A stretch of DNA of 51,363 bases, taken from the NCBI GenBank assembly GCA_029259935.1, contig JAJDEH010000300.1:1-51363 (forward strand). The letters are read 5' to 3'. The notes under the pieces are model-generated. The model did not search any database. It was not told where the DNA came from and saw only the letters and a program-made list of their open reading frames with translations. Source of the stretch: Planctomycetota bacterium. GTDB taxonomy: Bacteria > Planctomycetota > Planctomycetia > Pirellulales > Pirellulaceae. Both the position numbers and the translations under genes were made by a program. Below, one piece after another: positions 51,312 to 51,363 of this stretch; position 1 is the stretch's first letter, and every line of letters begins with the position of its first letter.

Positions 51312-51363
51312 TATACCATGTTTCTTCAGCCCCGAAGGATAAGTTTATAATGGCAACCAGGGG

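Noticed and set aside
51309..51355. Possible reassignment of TAA to Tyr at the window end
   Set aside because: Other genes here, such as the E2 gene (TAATG overlap), use TAA as a normal stop; sequence error or truncation explains the end better.

Overview
The window comes from a planctomycete, most likely the Pirellulales/Lacipirellulaceae-type group. The evidence is two DUF1501 proteins, a DUF1549/DUF1553 cytochrome-like protein with a CxxCH motif, secreted LRR and glycosidase-like proteins, abundant two-component hypothetical genes, and GC-rich codon use with TTG/GTG/ATG starts. Genes lie on both strands in short operons, and most of the sequence is coding.

Layout. 1-5.4 kb: end of a DUF1501 gene, mgtE (minus), a secreted glycoside-hydrolase-like protein, and an unusual zinc-ribbon/acyl-carrier/DinB fusion. 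5.5-10.3 kb: a sugar-type ABC importer (two permeases and a binding protein, no ATPase) followed by a phytoene-dehydrogenase-like flavoprotein. 10.4-12.2 kb: L-lactate permease (minus). 12.4-13.7 kb: hpf, EIIA-Ntr and HPr. 14.1-19.7 kb: TIGR03936 protein, RNase E/G and two tandem MoeA proteins, the second fused to a periplasmic-binding-like domain. 19.7-29.0 kb: LRR protein, small secreted protein, DUF1501 plus DUF1549/1553 pair, and two divergent phosphohexomutases.

29.8-41.1 kb is the centre of interest: a co-directional run of 13 genes encoding what looks like a complete ubiquitin-like conjugation and processing system. In order it holds a RING-type zinc-binding protein, an E1-like ThiF protein, an E2 with HPN and catalytic Cys, an unknown protein, a small beta-grasp-like protein ending in Gly, a JAB/JAMM protease, a proteasomal-ATPase-like AAA+ protein and a second AAA ATPase. 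A second module follows: another Ub-like protein, a tandem-duplicated unknown family, a second JAB and a second ThiF. This second half resembles the core of the PRTRC cassette. Together the parts could activate, transfer, remove and possibly unfold Ub-like-tagged proteins. No proteasome core subunit is present here, and target and purpose are unknown. Related operons have been predicted computationally before; the combination here deserves attention.

41.2-44.9 kb: an N,N-dimethylformamidase-like protein, an enolase-superfamily enzyme and a beta-hydroxyacid dehydrogenase, then a decayed DUF4062 remnant. 45.1-48.2 kb: a Coa1-like membrane protein (minus), rsfS and argS. 48.3-51.3 kb: an orphan DNA methyltransferase, an 870-base non-coding stretch rich in inverted repeats, and a multi-pass membrane protein whose 3' end looks damaged at the window edge. 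I found no tRNA, rRNA, CRISPR array or insertion sequence.
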